NCBI GenBank assembly: GCA_017406465.1
Contig: JAFQYM010000008.1
Location: forward strand, 1-42,818
DNA from: Kiritimatiellia bacterium
Lineage (GTDB): Bacteria; Verrucomicrobiota; Kiritimatiellia; RFP12; UBA1067
Direction of reading: 5' to 3'
Length of the DNA stretch: 42,818 bases
Under the pieces are notes generated by a model, which saw only the letters and a list, made by a program, of their open reading frames with translations, ran no database searches and was not told where the DNA came from. The position numbers and the translations under genes are program-made. Each line of letters begins with the position of its first letter. The stretch's first letter is position 1. Positions 1 through 8,042 of the stretch are shown here, piece after piece.

Positions 1-308
1 CGCACCATACAACGGCTATACATGTGTCGGTTGAAGTGTTTTTGGATGCGGCTGTGCCGCATAAATCGGCCGAAGGCCGCTATAATCACTGCAAAACAGC
101 GTCTCCTGATTATGGTTGAAAAGTGCGAAGCCGTGGAGCGGTAGCGAGAACATCAACCGTCGGAGTTTTTCCAAAACCGCGCAGAGGGTCGCAAAGGTTC
201 GGCAGCCCAAAGTAAAATTGGGGAACCTCCAACCATGAGCTCCCTGCGGAACGCATTGCGCGATTTTGCTATAATATTGGCTGAAGGGACAATCCAGGGG
301 ATTTCTAA
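1..308. other. Leading region without a supported gene
   Basis: No convincing gene is seen here. Two GC-rich hairpins lie close together: ATGCGGC-TGT-GCCGCAT near 47-63 and a CGGCC/GGCCG stem near 68-80, followed by a TATAAT-like word at 81-87. Positions 171-204 read on the minus strand as a degenerate run of the CTCTGCG-type repeat that also occurs at 10541 and 27021. The short open frames here show no family likeness. Confidence 0.5.
263..275 (+). promoter_or_regulatory. Extended -10 promoter for the LpxL-like gene
   Basis: TATAAT lies at 270-275 preceded by ATTTTGC, an extended -10 form. No -35 hexamer is recognisable. It lies 33 nt before the GTG start at 309, and AGGGG at 296-300 can serve as ribosome binding site. 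The same promoter form recurs through the window. Confidence 0.6.
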
Positions 309-1217
309 GTGGCGAAGAAAAGCGGATTTGCTGTCAATGTCGAATACGGGGCGCTGCGGCTCGCGTGCGGGCTCGTCAACGCCATCCCGTATCCGGTGGC
401 GATGTGGCTTGCGTCGTTTGCGGCCGCCTTCGCCGTCCGTGTCCTTCGCTTCAAGCGCGCGCGGACGATGGAGCGAATCGCGTCCGTGTTTCCGGAGAAG
501 ACCAAACCTGAACGACTTCGTATCGCTGTGCGCTCGCTCGCGAACGTGCTCCAGACTGCCGTCGAGATGATACGCGCACCGCGCCTCACCCGCAAGTGGA
601 TGGATCGCCATGTCGTTGACGGACAGATGTACAAAGATCGGCTTCAATCATACGTCGACGAGGGGAAGGGCGTCGTGATAATGGTGCCGCACTCCGGCAA
701 CTGGTATATGGCTGCTTGGTCTATGGCTGCCTACGGACTTCCGCTCTTCTCAATCGCGGCGAAGCAGCGCAATCCGAAGATTGATGCATGGATGAAGCGG
801 CAGTATGGCGCGATAGAAGTCCTCGAGCGCGGTAGCGCGAAGACGCTTGTCGAGATAAAGGAGAAGCTTGAGTCAGGCCGCGCGTTTGCGATACTCCCCG
901 ACTTGCGCGTTCCTCAGCCCGATGTCGAGGTTGACTTCCTCGGCGGCAAGGCGAACGTGAGCCACGCTGGTGCGATGTTCGCCGTTAGGTGCGGCTCTCC
1001 GATCGTAGTCGCAGTCATGCGCCGCGAGAACGGAAAGCACGTTTTCGACCATGTGGGGACTCTTCGCCCCGACCCTGCGGCGGAGGACAAGAAGGCCGAG
1101 GCGGTGCGTCTCACACAAGAGGCGATGAAGATGCTTGACGAGCGCATCAAGGCGCATCCCGAGCACTGGTATTGGTACAACAAGCGCTGGCTGCTCCAGC
1201 CTGTGGATGCGAAATGA
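309..1217 (+). CDS. LpxL/HtrB-family lysophospholipid (lipid A) acyltransferase
   Basis: The 302-residue protein matches the LpxL/LpxM acyltransferase family, which adds secondary acyl chains to lipid A precursors at the inner membrane. Seen: a hydrophobic N-terminal stretch (about residues 17-45), the motif block HSGNW near residue 136, LPDLRVPQPDVEVDFLGG near 195-213, and an A-M-F-A-V-R segment as in the family. Length is typical. The start is GTG with AGGGG 8 nt upstream. Odd: the family signature is H-x4-E/D, usually HxGNWE, but here HSGNW is followed by Tyr, so the acidic partner of the catalytic His seems absent. The next gene overlaps by 4 nt (ATGA). A paralog with another acyl acceptor, or an inactive protein, is possible. 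Confidence 0.8.
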   Translation: MAKKSGFAVNVEYGALRLACGLVNAIPYPVAMWLASFAAAFAVRVLRFKRARTMERIASVFPEKTKPERLRIAVRSLANVLQTAVEMIRAPRLTRKWMDRHVVDGQMYKDRLQSYVDEGKGVVIMVPHSGNWYMAAWSMAAYGLPLFSIAAKQRNPKIDAWMKRQYGAIEVLERGSAKTLVEIKEKLESGRAFAILPDLRVPQPDVEVDFLGGKANVSHAGAMFAVRCGSPIVVAVMRRENGKHVFDHVGTLRPDPAAEDKKAEAVRLTQEAMKMLDERIKAHPEHWYWYNKRWLLQPVDAK

Positions 1218-1915
1218 AGAAGCACCGTCTGCCGTTTCCAATCCTCTTTGAGGACGACGACGTCCTCGTGATCGAAAAGCCCGCCGGGCTTCTCGCTACG
1301 CACACGAAGCTCGTCGGCCGCCTCGCGCGCGAAAGCCAGCGGACTGCAGAAAATCTCTTGAACGACTACGTCCGCAAGGGGCAGGCGAGGTCGAAGAAGC
1401 GAGTGTGGCTCGTCCACCGCCTTGACCGCGAGACGAGCGGTGTCATGATGTTCGCGAAATCTGAGGAGGTTGCGGAGAAGTTTCGCACAGACTGGGCGAG
1501 CCTCACCGAGAAGACGTATCGCGCCCGAGTCTGTGGATTGCTTGAAGAGGAGAGCGGAACCTTTGAGTCCTATCTTCTTGAAGACGCCGACGGCTATAAG
1601 GTGCGCTCTGTTGCGGCGACTGACGCGCGTCGCGCATCGCGCGGCGCAAAGGCGCCAAAGCTCGCGCGCACCGAATGGCGGCGGCTTTCTACGACCGACG
1701 GCACTACGCTCGTCGAGGTGAAGCTCAAGACCGGTCGCAAGAACCAGATTCGCGTCCATTTTTCCGAGGCGGGCCATCCAGTGATAGGCGACGAGAAGTA
1801 CGGCGGCGAGCGTGCATCGCGGCTCTACCTTCATGCGCTGTCGCTTCGCTTCCGCCATCCGCGCACCGGCGAATGGCTGGAGTTCACCGCCCCACCCCCG
1901 AAAGGCCTCTCCTGA
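1214..1915 (+). CDS. RluA-family RNA pseudouridine synthase
   Basis: The 233-residue protein carries the RluA-family catalytic motif HRLDRETSG, whose Asp attacks the target uridine, preceded by FEDDDVLVIEKPAGLL, the usual opening of the catalytic domain. Near the C-terminus GRKNQIRVHFSEAGHPVIGDEKYGG matches the conserved R-x-H-Q-I-R-x-H region with Lys-Asn in place of His-Gln. It lacks an N-terminal S4 domain, so it resembles the short RluA/RluC-like forms; the exact target RNA cannot be told. I chose ATG 1214 because it overlaps the previous stop as ATGA, implying translational coupling, and because it gives the normal N-terminus. Its stop codon lies in a heptanucleotide tandem repeat. Confidence 0.88.
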   Translation: MKKHRLPFPILFEDDDVLVIEKPAGLLATHTKLVGRLARESQRTAENLLNDYVRKGQARSKKRVWLVHRLDRETSGVMMFAKSEEVAEKFRTDWASLTEKTYRARVCGLLEEESGTFESYLLEDADGYKVRSVAATDARRASRGAKAPKLARTEWRRLSTTDGTTLVEVKLKTGRKNQIRVHFSEAGHPVIGDEKYGGERASRLYLHALSLRFRHPRTGEWLEFTAPPPKGLS

Positions 1916-1952
1916 CCCCTGACTCCTGACCCCTAACCCCTGACTCCTAATC
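1911..1952. repeat. Heptanucleotide tandem array, CCTGACN x6
   Basis: Six consecutive 7-bp units (CCTGACC, CCTGACT, CCTGACC, CCTAACC, CCTGACT, CCTAATC) fill the whole space between the rluA-type gene and the HAD gene. The first unit supplies the stop codon of the upstream gene. The array resembles the short tandemly repeated repetitive heptamers known from cyanobacteria, in form rather than sequence. Confidence 0.9.
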
Positions 1953-1955
1953 CAT

Positions 1956-2603
1956 ATGCCAGCAGTATTCTTCGATATCGACGGAACACTCTTTGATACG
2001 CGCGCCGACCTCGCGGCGACGGTGAACCACACTCGGCGCGACTTCTCGCTCGCAGAGCTTCCGGTCGAGACTGTCATCACACATGTTGGGCAGGGCGCAC
2101 GGTATCTTCTTGAACATTCGATTCCAGAGGCGAAGATTCCGTACGAGGAGATGTGGGAGATTTTCCACAGCCACTATGCCGAGCACTGCTGCGAGACGGT
2201 CGTTCCATATCCGAATGTGCGAAGGACCCTCGACGAGCTCAAGGCGCGCGGGTGGCTTCTCGGCGTAAACACGAATAAGCCCAACTTCGCCGTGAAGCTC
2301 ATCCTCGAGAAGTTCGGCATGACGCGGTACTTCGGCTCCGCGATTGTCGCTGGCGGCGACGGAGTGCCGCTGAAGCCGGACCCACAGTCGCTGCGGGAGT
2401 GCGCGTCGCGTCTCGGCGGGCATCGCCTCTCGTCGCACGACTGGATGGTGGGCGACAGCTGGACGGACATGCAGGCGGCGGCAAGCGCAGGTGTGAAGGG
2501 CGCTTTTTGCACTTTTGGCTTCGGGCGGCTGAACGACTCTCGTTTCACGGTCAAGATCAATCGTTTTGAGGAATTACTGCGCCACTTGAAAGCCGAAGAG
2601 TAA
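1956..2603 (+). CDS. HAD-superfamily hydrolase, phosphoglycolate phosphatase-like
   Basis: The 215-residue protein opens with FFDIDGTLFDT, the DxDGT motif I of HAD phosphatases in which the first Asp is the nucleophile. A helical cap follows (about residues 15-85), then motif II within LLGVNTNKP (Thr), motif III Lys in PLKPDPQSL, and motif IV MVGDSWTDMQAAASAG. This is the layout of Gph/phosphoglycolate phosphatase-like subfamily I enzymes, and size fits. The true substrate (phosphoglycolate, pyrophosphate or a sugar phosphate) cannot be read from the sequence. ATG 1956 follows the heptamer array directly, without a clear ribosome binding site. Confidence 0.85.
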   Translation: MPAVFFDIDGTLFDTRADLAATVNHTRRDFSLAELPVETVITHVGQGARYLLEHSIPEAKIPYEEMWEIFHSHYAEHCCETVVPYPNVRRTLDELKARGWLLGVNTNKPNFAVKLILEKFGMTRYFGSAIVAGGDGVPLKPDPQSLRECASRLGGHRLSSHDWMVGDSWTDMQAAASAGVKGAFCTFGFGRLNDSRFTVKINRFEELLRHLKAEE

Positions 2604-2604
2604 A

Positions 2605-2615
2605 TATGGTAAAAT
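2605..2615 (+). promoter_or_regulatory. Extended -10 promoter for rpmH
   Basis: TATGG followed by TAAAAT (2610-2615) matches the local extended -10 form (TGG-TATAAT) and lies just after the HAD gene stop. It would drive rpmH-rnpA-yidD-yidC, starting at 2650. AAAGGAAG at 2635-2642 is the likely rpmH ribosome binding site. Confidence 0.5.
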
Positions 2616-2649
2616 ATCCACTCATTTCAGTTGAAAGGAAGAATCAATC

Positions 2650-2787
2650 ATGAAGATGACATGGCAGCCCTCGAAGCTTAAGAGGAAAAGGAAAATCGGC
2701 TATCGCGCCCGCAAGGCGACAAAGGGCGGACGCAAGGTTCTCGCGTCCCGTCGTGCGAAAGGCCGTAAGCGCCTGACGCAAGTCTAA
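2650..2787 (+). CDS. rpmH: 50S ribosomal protein L34
   Basis: The 45-residue, very basic protein begins [21 protein letters not shown] and continues with the Arg/Lys-rich body and [16 protein letters not shown], the hallmark of L34. It lies immediately before rnpA, which is the near-universal bacterial arrangement. The start has AAAGGAAG about 8 nt upstream. It is small and easily missed but intact. dnaA, which often lies upstream of rpmH, is not here; an HAD gene takes that place. Confidence 0.97.
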   Translation: MKMTWQPSKLKRKRKIGYRARKATKGGRKVLASRRAKGRKRLTQV

Positions 2788-2799
2788 AGGCAGGGCGAA

Positions 2800-3126
2800 A
2801 TGTCCACGCGGCTCCCCGGCGCGAAGTACAAGCGTGTCTTCGACCGGGGGCGTTCCATAAAGGGGCGTCTCCTCGTCGCGTGGCATCTTTCGTCACCCGA
2901 CGCCGACCGGCAGGCCGGCGTCGTCGTTTCAAAGAAGAGCTTTCACGATGCGGTCGACCGCAATAGGGCGAAGCGCCTGATGCGCGAGGCCTATCGCTTG
3001 CTTGTGAAGAGCGGCGCGATGCCCGAGCGGACCGAGTGGGTTTTCATCGGGCGCTCCGCCCTTAAGGACAGGAAATGCCAGGATGTGATGGAGGAAATGG
3101 TGCGTCTCGCCTCTCGCGCATCGTGA
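2800..3126 (+). CDS. rnpA: Ribonuclease P protein component
   Basis: The 108-residue basic protein has the RnpA order: an early Phe-Asp-Arg-Gly-Arg-Ser segment ([10 protein letters not shown]), a central strand [17 protein letters not shown], and the signature [13 protein letters not shown] that binds the RNase P RNA and precursor tRNA leader. Length is usual. It starts 12 nt after rpmH and overlaps yidD, forming the standard rpmH-rnpA-yidD-yidC cluster. It works with the catalytic RNA (not in this window) to mature tRNA 5' ends. Confidence 0.95.
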   Translation: MSTRLPGAKYKRVFDRGRSIKGRLLVAWHLSSPDADRQAGVVVSKKSFHDAVDRNRAKRLMREAYRLLVKSGAMPERTEWVFIGRSALKDRKCQDVMEEMVRLASRAS

Positions 3127-3368
3127 CGGCGCCGCTGATTCTGCTCGTCCGCGCGTACCAGGTAGTGCTGTCGCCGGTGATGGGCGGGGCTTGCCGATTC
3201 GAGCCGAGTTGCTCCAACTACATGATCGAGGCATTGAAGACGCATGGTGCGGTGAAGGGAACGTTGCTGGGACTATGGAGGATATTGCGATGCCATCCGT
3301 TTGGCGCGCACGGCTACGACCCCGTTCCGCCGCGGGGAAGATGGAAAAACGATTTTATAGGAGAATGA
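3075..3368 (+). CDS. yidD: Membrane protein insertion efficiency factor YidD
   Basis: The protein contains the YidD core: [32 protein letters not shown], then [30 protein letters not shown], with the conserved Cys residues and the CHP..GYDPVP end. It assists YidC-dependent insertion at the inner membrane. Two starts are possible. ATG 3075 (97 residues) has AAGGA 7 nt upstream and overlaps rnpA by 52 nt. GTG 3123 (81 residues) overlaps the rnpA stop as GTGA and gives the more usual length. I list the longer one because of its ribosome binding site. yidC follows 7 nt later. Confidence 0.93.
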   Translation: MPGCDGGNGASRLSRIVTAPLILLVRAYQVVLSPVMGGACRFEPSCSNYMIEALKTHGAVKGTLLGLWRILRCHPFGAHGYDPVPPRGRWKNDFIGE

Positions 3369-3375
3369 GAGAGAC

Positions 3376-5118
3376 ATGAACAAGACAGAGAAAATCATTT
3401 GCCTTCTTTTGGGCGCTGTCCTCGCCTGGTACATCTGGGCAGAGATGGGGCGTGCAAAGGAGCGCGCCAAGTATGCAGCCGAGCAGGCGGCGATTGCCGC
3501 GACGAACGTGACGGTCGAGGCCGCCGCACCGCAACCTTCGGCTTCGGAGGCCAATGTTCCCGCGAATAGCGAGACCAATGCCGTTGCAACGCCGGCTCCC
3601 GTGCTTCCCACGACGCCCGAGAAGATTGTCGTTCTCGAAAACGACGAGCTGAAGCTTGAGCTTTCGACATGGGGCGCGGTCGTCAAGAAGGCGACACTTA
3701 AGAAGTACGCGAAGGATCGCGGCGAAATTTCCGACGAGAACCCGCCTGTCGCCTTTGACTTCTCTGATTCGCCGCTCGGCGCGGGCGAGGCCGTAGAGTC
3801 GTTCGAAGTGGCCGAGGAAAATCCCGATTCCGTCCGCTTCGTCAATGGCGCCAAGAGCCGCACCATCCGCCTCGGCGCGGACTACCGCATCACGCTTGAA
3901 GACGAGGGGATCGGCGGGGCCATTTCCCTTGGGCAGATGCGCATGGGAGACTCGAAGAACGACCTTCTTTCCGTCGACAGCTGGGCGATGGATGCCGGCA
4001 AGGGCAAGGAAGGCGTAATCCACCACTGCGAGGGCGACTCTCCGCTCAAGGGCTATCTCGTCGGCGGGCTTTCTGGCGGCTGCAGCGGCTCGAAGAGCGC
4101 GGCGGGCATGCCCGAAGAGGTCGCGATACAGTATCCGGGCGCGCAGAAGTGGGTTGCGGTCAAGAACCGCTTCTTCGTAACGGCGTTTTGCTCGTCGACT
4201 GCGGCAAACGCCGGCTTCGACACGACTGTCGCGCGCGATATGGCCGCCGCGAACTACCGTCCCGCGTCCGTCTTCGCCAAGGTGCGGCTCGCGGACGATA
4301 CGGCGAAGCGCACGAGCGTCTTCTACGTGGGGCCGAAGAAGCAGTCGCTTCTCTGGGATCTCGGCATGAAGGACGTCATGGAGTTCGGCATGTGGAGGTG
4401 GCTCTGCTATCCGCTCGTCTGGGTGCTGAACTTCTTCAACAACCTCATCCCGAACTACGGCGTCGCGATCATCCTCCTCACGATCCTCGTCCGACTTCTC
4501 TTCTGGCCGCTTACGCACAAGTCGACGGTTGGCATGAAGAAGATGCAGGAGCTTCAGCCGAAGATGAAGGAGATCCAGGCGAAGTTCAAGGACAACCCGC
4601 AGCGTATGCAGCAGGAGACATGGGCGCTCTACAAGGAGAACAAAGTCAATCCGATGAGCTCGTGCCTGCCGATGCTGATTCAGATTCCCGTCTTCATCGC
4701 GCTCTTCAACGTGCTTCGCTCCGCCGTTGAGCTTCGTTATGCGCCGTTCCTTTGGATTGGCGACCTCTCCGAGCCGGAAGCGCTCTTCTCGAGTTGGTTC
4801 CCGTTCGGTGGGCTTAACATCCTCCCGATTCTGATGGCCGTCTCGACCGGGCTCCAGAGCGCGTTCACGCCGGCGACAGGCGACAAGAGCCAGCAGAAGA
4901 TGATGATGATCTTCATGCCGGCGATGATGCTCTTCATGTTCTACTCGTTCCCGTCGGCGCTTTCTCTCTACTGGTTCCTCTCGAACCTCTTCTCGATCGT
5001 TCAGATGTGGATCATTCGTCGTCAGACGGCGGCTAAGACGGCCGCGAAGGGCGAAGTCCTCATGGGCGAGGTGATAGACCCGCCCGTGACGCGGCAGATG
5101 CGCCGCCACGGGAAGTAA
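3376..5118 (+). CDS. yidC: Membrane protein insertase YidC
   Basis: The 580-residue protein shows Gram-negative YidC layout: an N-terminal membrane segment (about residues 5-22), an Ala/Pro-rich linker, a large periplasmic domain (about 80-330) and a C-terminal 60KD_IMP core from about 345. The core includes PNYGVAIILLTILVRLLFWPLTHKS with the conserved Arg in the membrane groove, the cytoplasmic coiled hairpin MKKMQELQPKMKEIQ, and NPMSSCLPMLIQIPVFIALF. It inserts proteins into the inner membrane with or without Sec. ATG 3376 has GAGAG upstream. The glycosyltransferase gene begins 3 nt after its stop. Confidence 0.96.
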   Translation: MNKTEKIICLLLGAVLAWYIWAEMGRAKERAKYAAEQAAIAATNVTVEAAAPQPSASEANVPANSETNAVATPAPVLPTTPEKIVVLENDELKLELSTWGAVVKKATLKKYAKDRGEISDENPPVAFDFSDSPLGAGEAVESFEVAEENPDSVRFVNGAKSRTIRLGADYRITLEDEGIGGAISLGQMRMGDSKNDLLSVDSWAMDAGKGKEGVIHHCEGDSPLKGYLVGGLSGGCSGSKSAAGMPEEVAIQYPGAQKWVAVKNRFFVTAFCSSTAANAGFDTTVARDMAAANYRPASVFAKVRLADDTAKRTSVFYVGPKKQSLLWDLGMKDVMEFGMWRWLCYPLVWVLNFFNNLIPNYGVAIILLTILVRLLFWPLTHKSTVGMKKMQELQPKMKEIQAKFKDNPQRMQQETWALYKENKVNPMSSCLPMLIQIPVFIALFNVLRSAVELRYAPFLWIGDLSEPEALFSSWFPFGGLNILPILMAVSTGLQSAFTPATGDKSQQKMMMIFMPAMMLFMFYSFPSALSLYWFLSNLFSIVQMWIIRRQTAAKTAAKGEVLMGEVIDPPVTRQMRRHGK

Positions 5119-5121
5119 GGC

Positions 5122-6972
5122 ATGTCGGAGGCCGGCAGGACCAAGTCCGAGGAGAGGTGGGCCGTCGCGCGCGACGCGATAGGCGGCGGCCGGCTCTCCG
5201 TCATCATGCCGGTCTACAACCTTGCGGACACCATAGAGGCGAACATCGCGCAGACGGCGGGGCTTTTCGAATCCCACAATCTTAGGGCCGAGCTCGTTCC
5301 CGTCGACGACGGCTCGACGGACGGCACCGCAGAGGCGCTTGCGCGCGCGGCGGCGGCGAAGTACGAGCACGTGACCGTCAAGCCCGTGGTCTGCGCGAAG
5401 AACGGCGGCAAGGGCGCCGCGCTCAGGGCGGGGTTCGACGCTTCCACCGGCGAATACGTGATGCTCCTTGACGGAGACCTCGACATAAACCCGAAGCAGA
5501 CGCCGTTCTTCTTCGAGGCGATGGCCGCGAAGGGCGCGGACATCGTGATCGGCTCGAAGCGCCATCCGAAGAGCGTGGTCCAGTATCCGTGGCACCGCAG
5601 GTTCGTGAGCTGGGTCTACTTCACGCTCGTCAGAATGTTTGTCGGGCTTCCGATAACCGACACGCAGACAGGCATGAAGCTCTTCCGCCGCGATGTGCTC
5701 GGCGAGTCGCTCGGCCGCATGCTCGTCAAGACGTACGCGTTCGACCTGGAGCTTCTCGCCATCGCCCACCAGCGCGGCGCGAAGATCGCCGAGGCGCCTG
5801 TCGTGATACGCTTCGGCAACAAGTTCGGCGCGCTCAAGGCGAACACGGTAAAGACGATGGCTATAGATTCGCTCGCCGTCTTCTACCGCCTGCGCGTCCT
5901 CCGCTACTACGCGAAGGCCGAGGTCCCGCCGAAGCTCGACCACGATCCGCTTGTCTCGGTGGTGATCGCCTGCCCGCGCCGCAGCTGGATGCTAGACGAG
6001 TGCCTCGGAGCGCTTGCGAACCAGTCGTACAGAAATTTTGAGGTGATAGTGTTGCCGGATGGAATGGACGGGGGTTCAGATACCCCCGAACCCCTGCCAA
6101 AGGACGTTAAGCTCTCCATTCTCCCTACCGGCAAGGTGAGGCCTGCTGAGAAAAGGAATCTCGGCATCAAGGCGGCGAAGGGCGAGATCATCGCTTTCAT
6201 CGACGACGACGCCTATCCAGACGCGCACTGGCTCGAATACGCCGTCCGCTATTTCGGCGACGAGACGATTGGCGCCGTCGGCGGCCCGGGCGTGACGCCG
6301 CCGGGCGACTCGTTCCTCGCGCGCATGGGCGGGCGCGTATACGACAATCTGCTCGTCTCGGGCAACTACCGCTACCGCTACAAGGCGGGCGGCGTCAGGC
6401 GAGACGTCGACGACTACCCGAGCTGCAACCTCTTCGTCAGGAAATCGCTCCTTGATTCCTTCGGCGGCTACCGCACCGACTTCTGGCCGGGCGAGGACAC
6501 ACTTCTCTGCAAGGACATAGTCGACGCCGGGAAGCGCATAGTCTACGACCCCTGGGTCGTCGTGTGCCACCACCGCCGCCCGCTCTTCGGGGCGCATCTG
6601 CGGCAGCTTGGCCGCTATGCGTTCCACCGCGGCTATTTCTGCAAGCGCTATCCGTCCAATTCGCTTCGGCTCTCGTATTTCATCCCGACGCTTTTCGTCG
6701 CGTATCTCTTCCTCTGGGCGATTCTCGTCGCGATTCCGCAGCCGGACATCATGTCGGTTGAGCTGTTCTGCATTTGGCAGGGGATTATCTCGATGCCGAT
6801 GCTTGCGTACATTCTCCTTGCCTTGCTGACTTCCTTCTCGCTCAATCCCGCAGTCTGGATTGTGACTCTCTGCGGCGTCCTTGCCACGCATGTGACCTAC
6901 GGCGTCCGCTTCCTCGGCGGGCTCCTCGCCAGGAAGGCGCCCTGCGAATTCATCGGCAAAGACCACGCCTGA
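5122..6972 (+). CDS. Two-domain GT2 glycosyltransferase with C-terminal membrane segments
   Basis: The 616-residue protein has two GT2 domains in tandem. The first (about residues 25-250) resembles dolichyl-phosphate mannose synthase-like enzymes: SVIMPVYNLADTI, VPVDDGSTDGT, MLLDGDLDI and the TDTQTGMKLFRR block. The second (about 275-500) has VSVVIACPRR, GEIIAFIDDDAYPD with a D-D-D metal site, and FWPGEDTLLCKDI with the ED base motif. From about 505 three or four hydrophobic segments follow. It probably moves sugars onto a lipid carrier or surface glycan at the inner membrane. It is 3 nt from yidC and may share its transcript. A fusion of two GT2 domains is less common than single ones; substrates are unknown. 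Confidence 0.85.
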   Translation: MSEAGRTKSEERWAVARDAIGGGRLSVIMPVYNLADTIEANIAQTAGLFESHNLRAELVPVDDGSTDGTAEALARAAAAKYEHVTVKPVVCAKNGGKGAALRAGFDASTGEYVMLLDGDLDINPKQTPFFFEAMAAKGADIVIGSKRHPKSVVQYPWHRRFVSWVYFTLVRMFVGLPITDTQTGMKLFRRDVLGESLGRMLVKTYAFDLELLAIAHQRGAKIAEAPVVIRFGNKFGALKANTVKTMAIDSLAVFYRLRVLRYYAKAEVPPKLDHDPLVSVVIACPRRSWMLDECLGALANQSYRNFEVIVLPDGMDGGSDTPEPLPKDVKLSILPTGKVRPAEKRNLGIKAAKGEIIAFIDDDAYPDAHWLEYAVRYFGDETIGAVGGPGVTPPGDSFLARMGGRVYDNLLVSGNYRYRYKAGGVRRDVDDYPSCNLFVRKSLLDSFGGYRTDFWPGEDTLLCKDIVDAGKRIVYDPWVVVCHHRRPLFGAHLRQLGRYAFHRGYFCKRYPSNSLRLSYFIPTLFVAYLFLWAILVAIPQPDIMSVELFCIWQGIISMPMLAYILLALLTSFSLNPAVWIVTLCGVLATHVTYGVRFLGGLLARKAPCEFIGKDHA

Positions 6973-6990
6973 CGCATAGGGCCTGCGTTT

Positions 6991-7002
6991 TTTTGGTATA
7001 AT
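6991..7002 (+). promoter_or_regulatory. Extended -10 promoter, leaderless candidate, for the CaCA exchanger
   Basis: A T-run leads into TTTTGG and TATAAT at 6997-7002. The ATG at 7010 comes only 7 nt after the -10, so transcription would begin at or within a base or two of the start codon. No ribosome binding site can fit. This is the clearest leaderless candidate in the window. Confidence 0.65.
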
Positions 7003-7009
7003 AAGCACA

Positions 7010-8014
7010 ATGTATTCCGACATACCGCTTTGGCTCTCGATTGTGATGATCATCGGGGGGCTTGTTGCCCTCGCATGGTCAAGCGGTGTGTTTGTCGACG
7101 GCGCGGCTCAAGTAGCCAAGGCGCTCGGCATTTCTCCGTTCGTAGTTGGCATGGTAGTCATCGGTTTCGGGACGAGCGCGCCTGAGCTTTGCGTGAGCGC
7201 CTTGTCGGGGCTTTCGGGTCATGCTAATCTCTCGCTCGGCAACGCCTATGGCAGCTGTATTTTCAATGTCGCAGTGATTCTCGGCGTCTCGGCGTTCATC
7301 TGCCCGCTTGTCGCGCGGCCTTCGGCAACACTTGTCGCGGGCCCTGGGCTTGTCGCCATATCGCTCTTTTCGATGTTCGTTCTCCGCGATGGCCGTTGCA
7401 CTCGGCTCGACGCGGGGATCCTCCTCGTCGCCTTTGCCGTCCTTTTGCCCCTTTACTGCTGGTACGACCAGCGTACAAAGGGTGCGTCGGCGGATAGTGA
7501 TGTCGCTTCCTCGTCAGAAGCGGGCAAGAAGGGTCTTCCGCTCGCCGTCGTCAAGGTGCTTGTCGGGCTTGCCGTTCTTGTCGGCTCTTCGCATATCCTC
7601 GTGTGGGGTTCTGTCGATCTCGCCAAGACGCTTGGCGTTTCAGACCTGATGATCGGGCTCACCATCATCGCTGCGGGCACTTCGCTCCCGGAGCTCGCGA
7701 GCGCCATCGCCTCGGCGCGTCGCGGAGAGCACGAGTTCGTGCTTGGCAACATAATCGGCTCGAACCTGTTCAACATGCTCGCGGTCGTTGGGCTCGCTTG
7801 CGTTATCTCGCCTGTTGAGGAATTCTCGCCATACATTCTCAGGCGCGACCTTCCGCTAAATGCGCTTCTTTCGCTCTCCATCCTCCTCTTCGGTCTCAAC
7901 TGTCGAAACCCAAGGGAGCCCGGAAGGATTCGCCGCCGCGAGGCTGCGGTCTGGCTTCTCGTCTTCGTCGGCTACACAGTCCTCATGTTCCTGCAGGAGA
8001 CGGGGCGGCTGTAG
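7010..8014 (+). CDS. CaCA-family sodium/calcium (cation) exchanger, YrbG type
   Basis: The 334-residue membrane protein has the two inverted alpha repeats of the Ca2+:cation antiporter family: GFGTSAPELCVSALSG near residue 50 with LGNAYGSCIFNVA, and AAGTSLPELASAIASA near 222 with VLGNIIGSNLFN. About ten hydrophobic segments are visible, with a hydrophilic loop near residues 155-175. The acidic residue in each PEL motif is part of the ion site. The family exchanges Ca2+ for Na+ or H+ across the inner membrane. The ATG follows a TATAAT by 7 nt. It is monocistronic or read on into cmk, 28 nt downstream. Confidence 0.92.
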   Translation: MYSDIPLWLSIVMIIGGLVALAWSSGVFVDGAAQVAKALGISPFVVGMVVIGFGTSAPELCVSALSGLSGHANLSLGNAYGSCIFNVAVILGVSAFICPLVARPSATLVAGPGLVAISLFSMFVLRDGRCTRLDAGILLVAFAVLLPLYCWYDQRTKGASADSDVASSSEAGKKGLPLAVVKVLVGLAVLVGSSHILVWGSVDLAKTLGVSDLMIGLTIIAAGTSLPELASAIASARRGEHEFVLGNIIGSNLFNMLAVVGLACVISPVEEFSPYILRRDLPLNALLSLSILLFGLNCRNPREPGRIRRREAAVWLLVFVGYTVLMFLQETGRL

Positions 8015-8042
8015 GCCTTTGGCAACAAACAACGGATAGACC

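Noticed and set aside
914..2080. 388-codon minus-strand open frame opposite the LpxL-like and RluA-type genes
   Set aside because: No family likeness and it covers two genes with clear catalytic motifs.
1956..3126. Replication origin near rpmH
   Set aside because: rpmH-rnpA often lies near dnaA and oriC, but there is no dnaA and I see no cluster of TTATCCACA boxes here.
3355..5943. Very long open frame on the minus strand opposite yidC and the glycosyltransferase gene
   Set aside because: It is rich in Arg, Glu, Val and His with no domain likeness, as expected from the antisense of GC-rich codons. The + strand carries unmistakable yidC.
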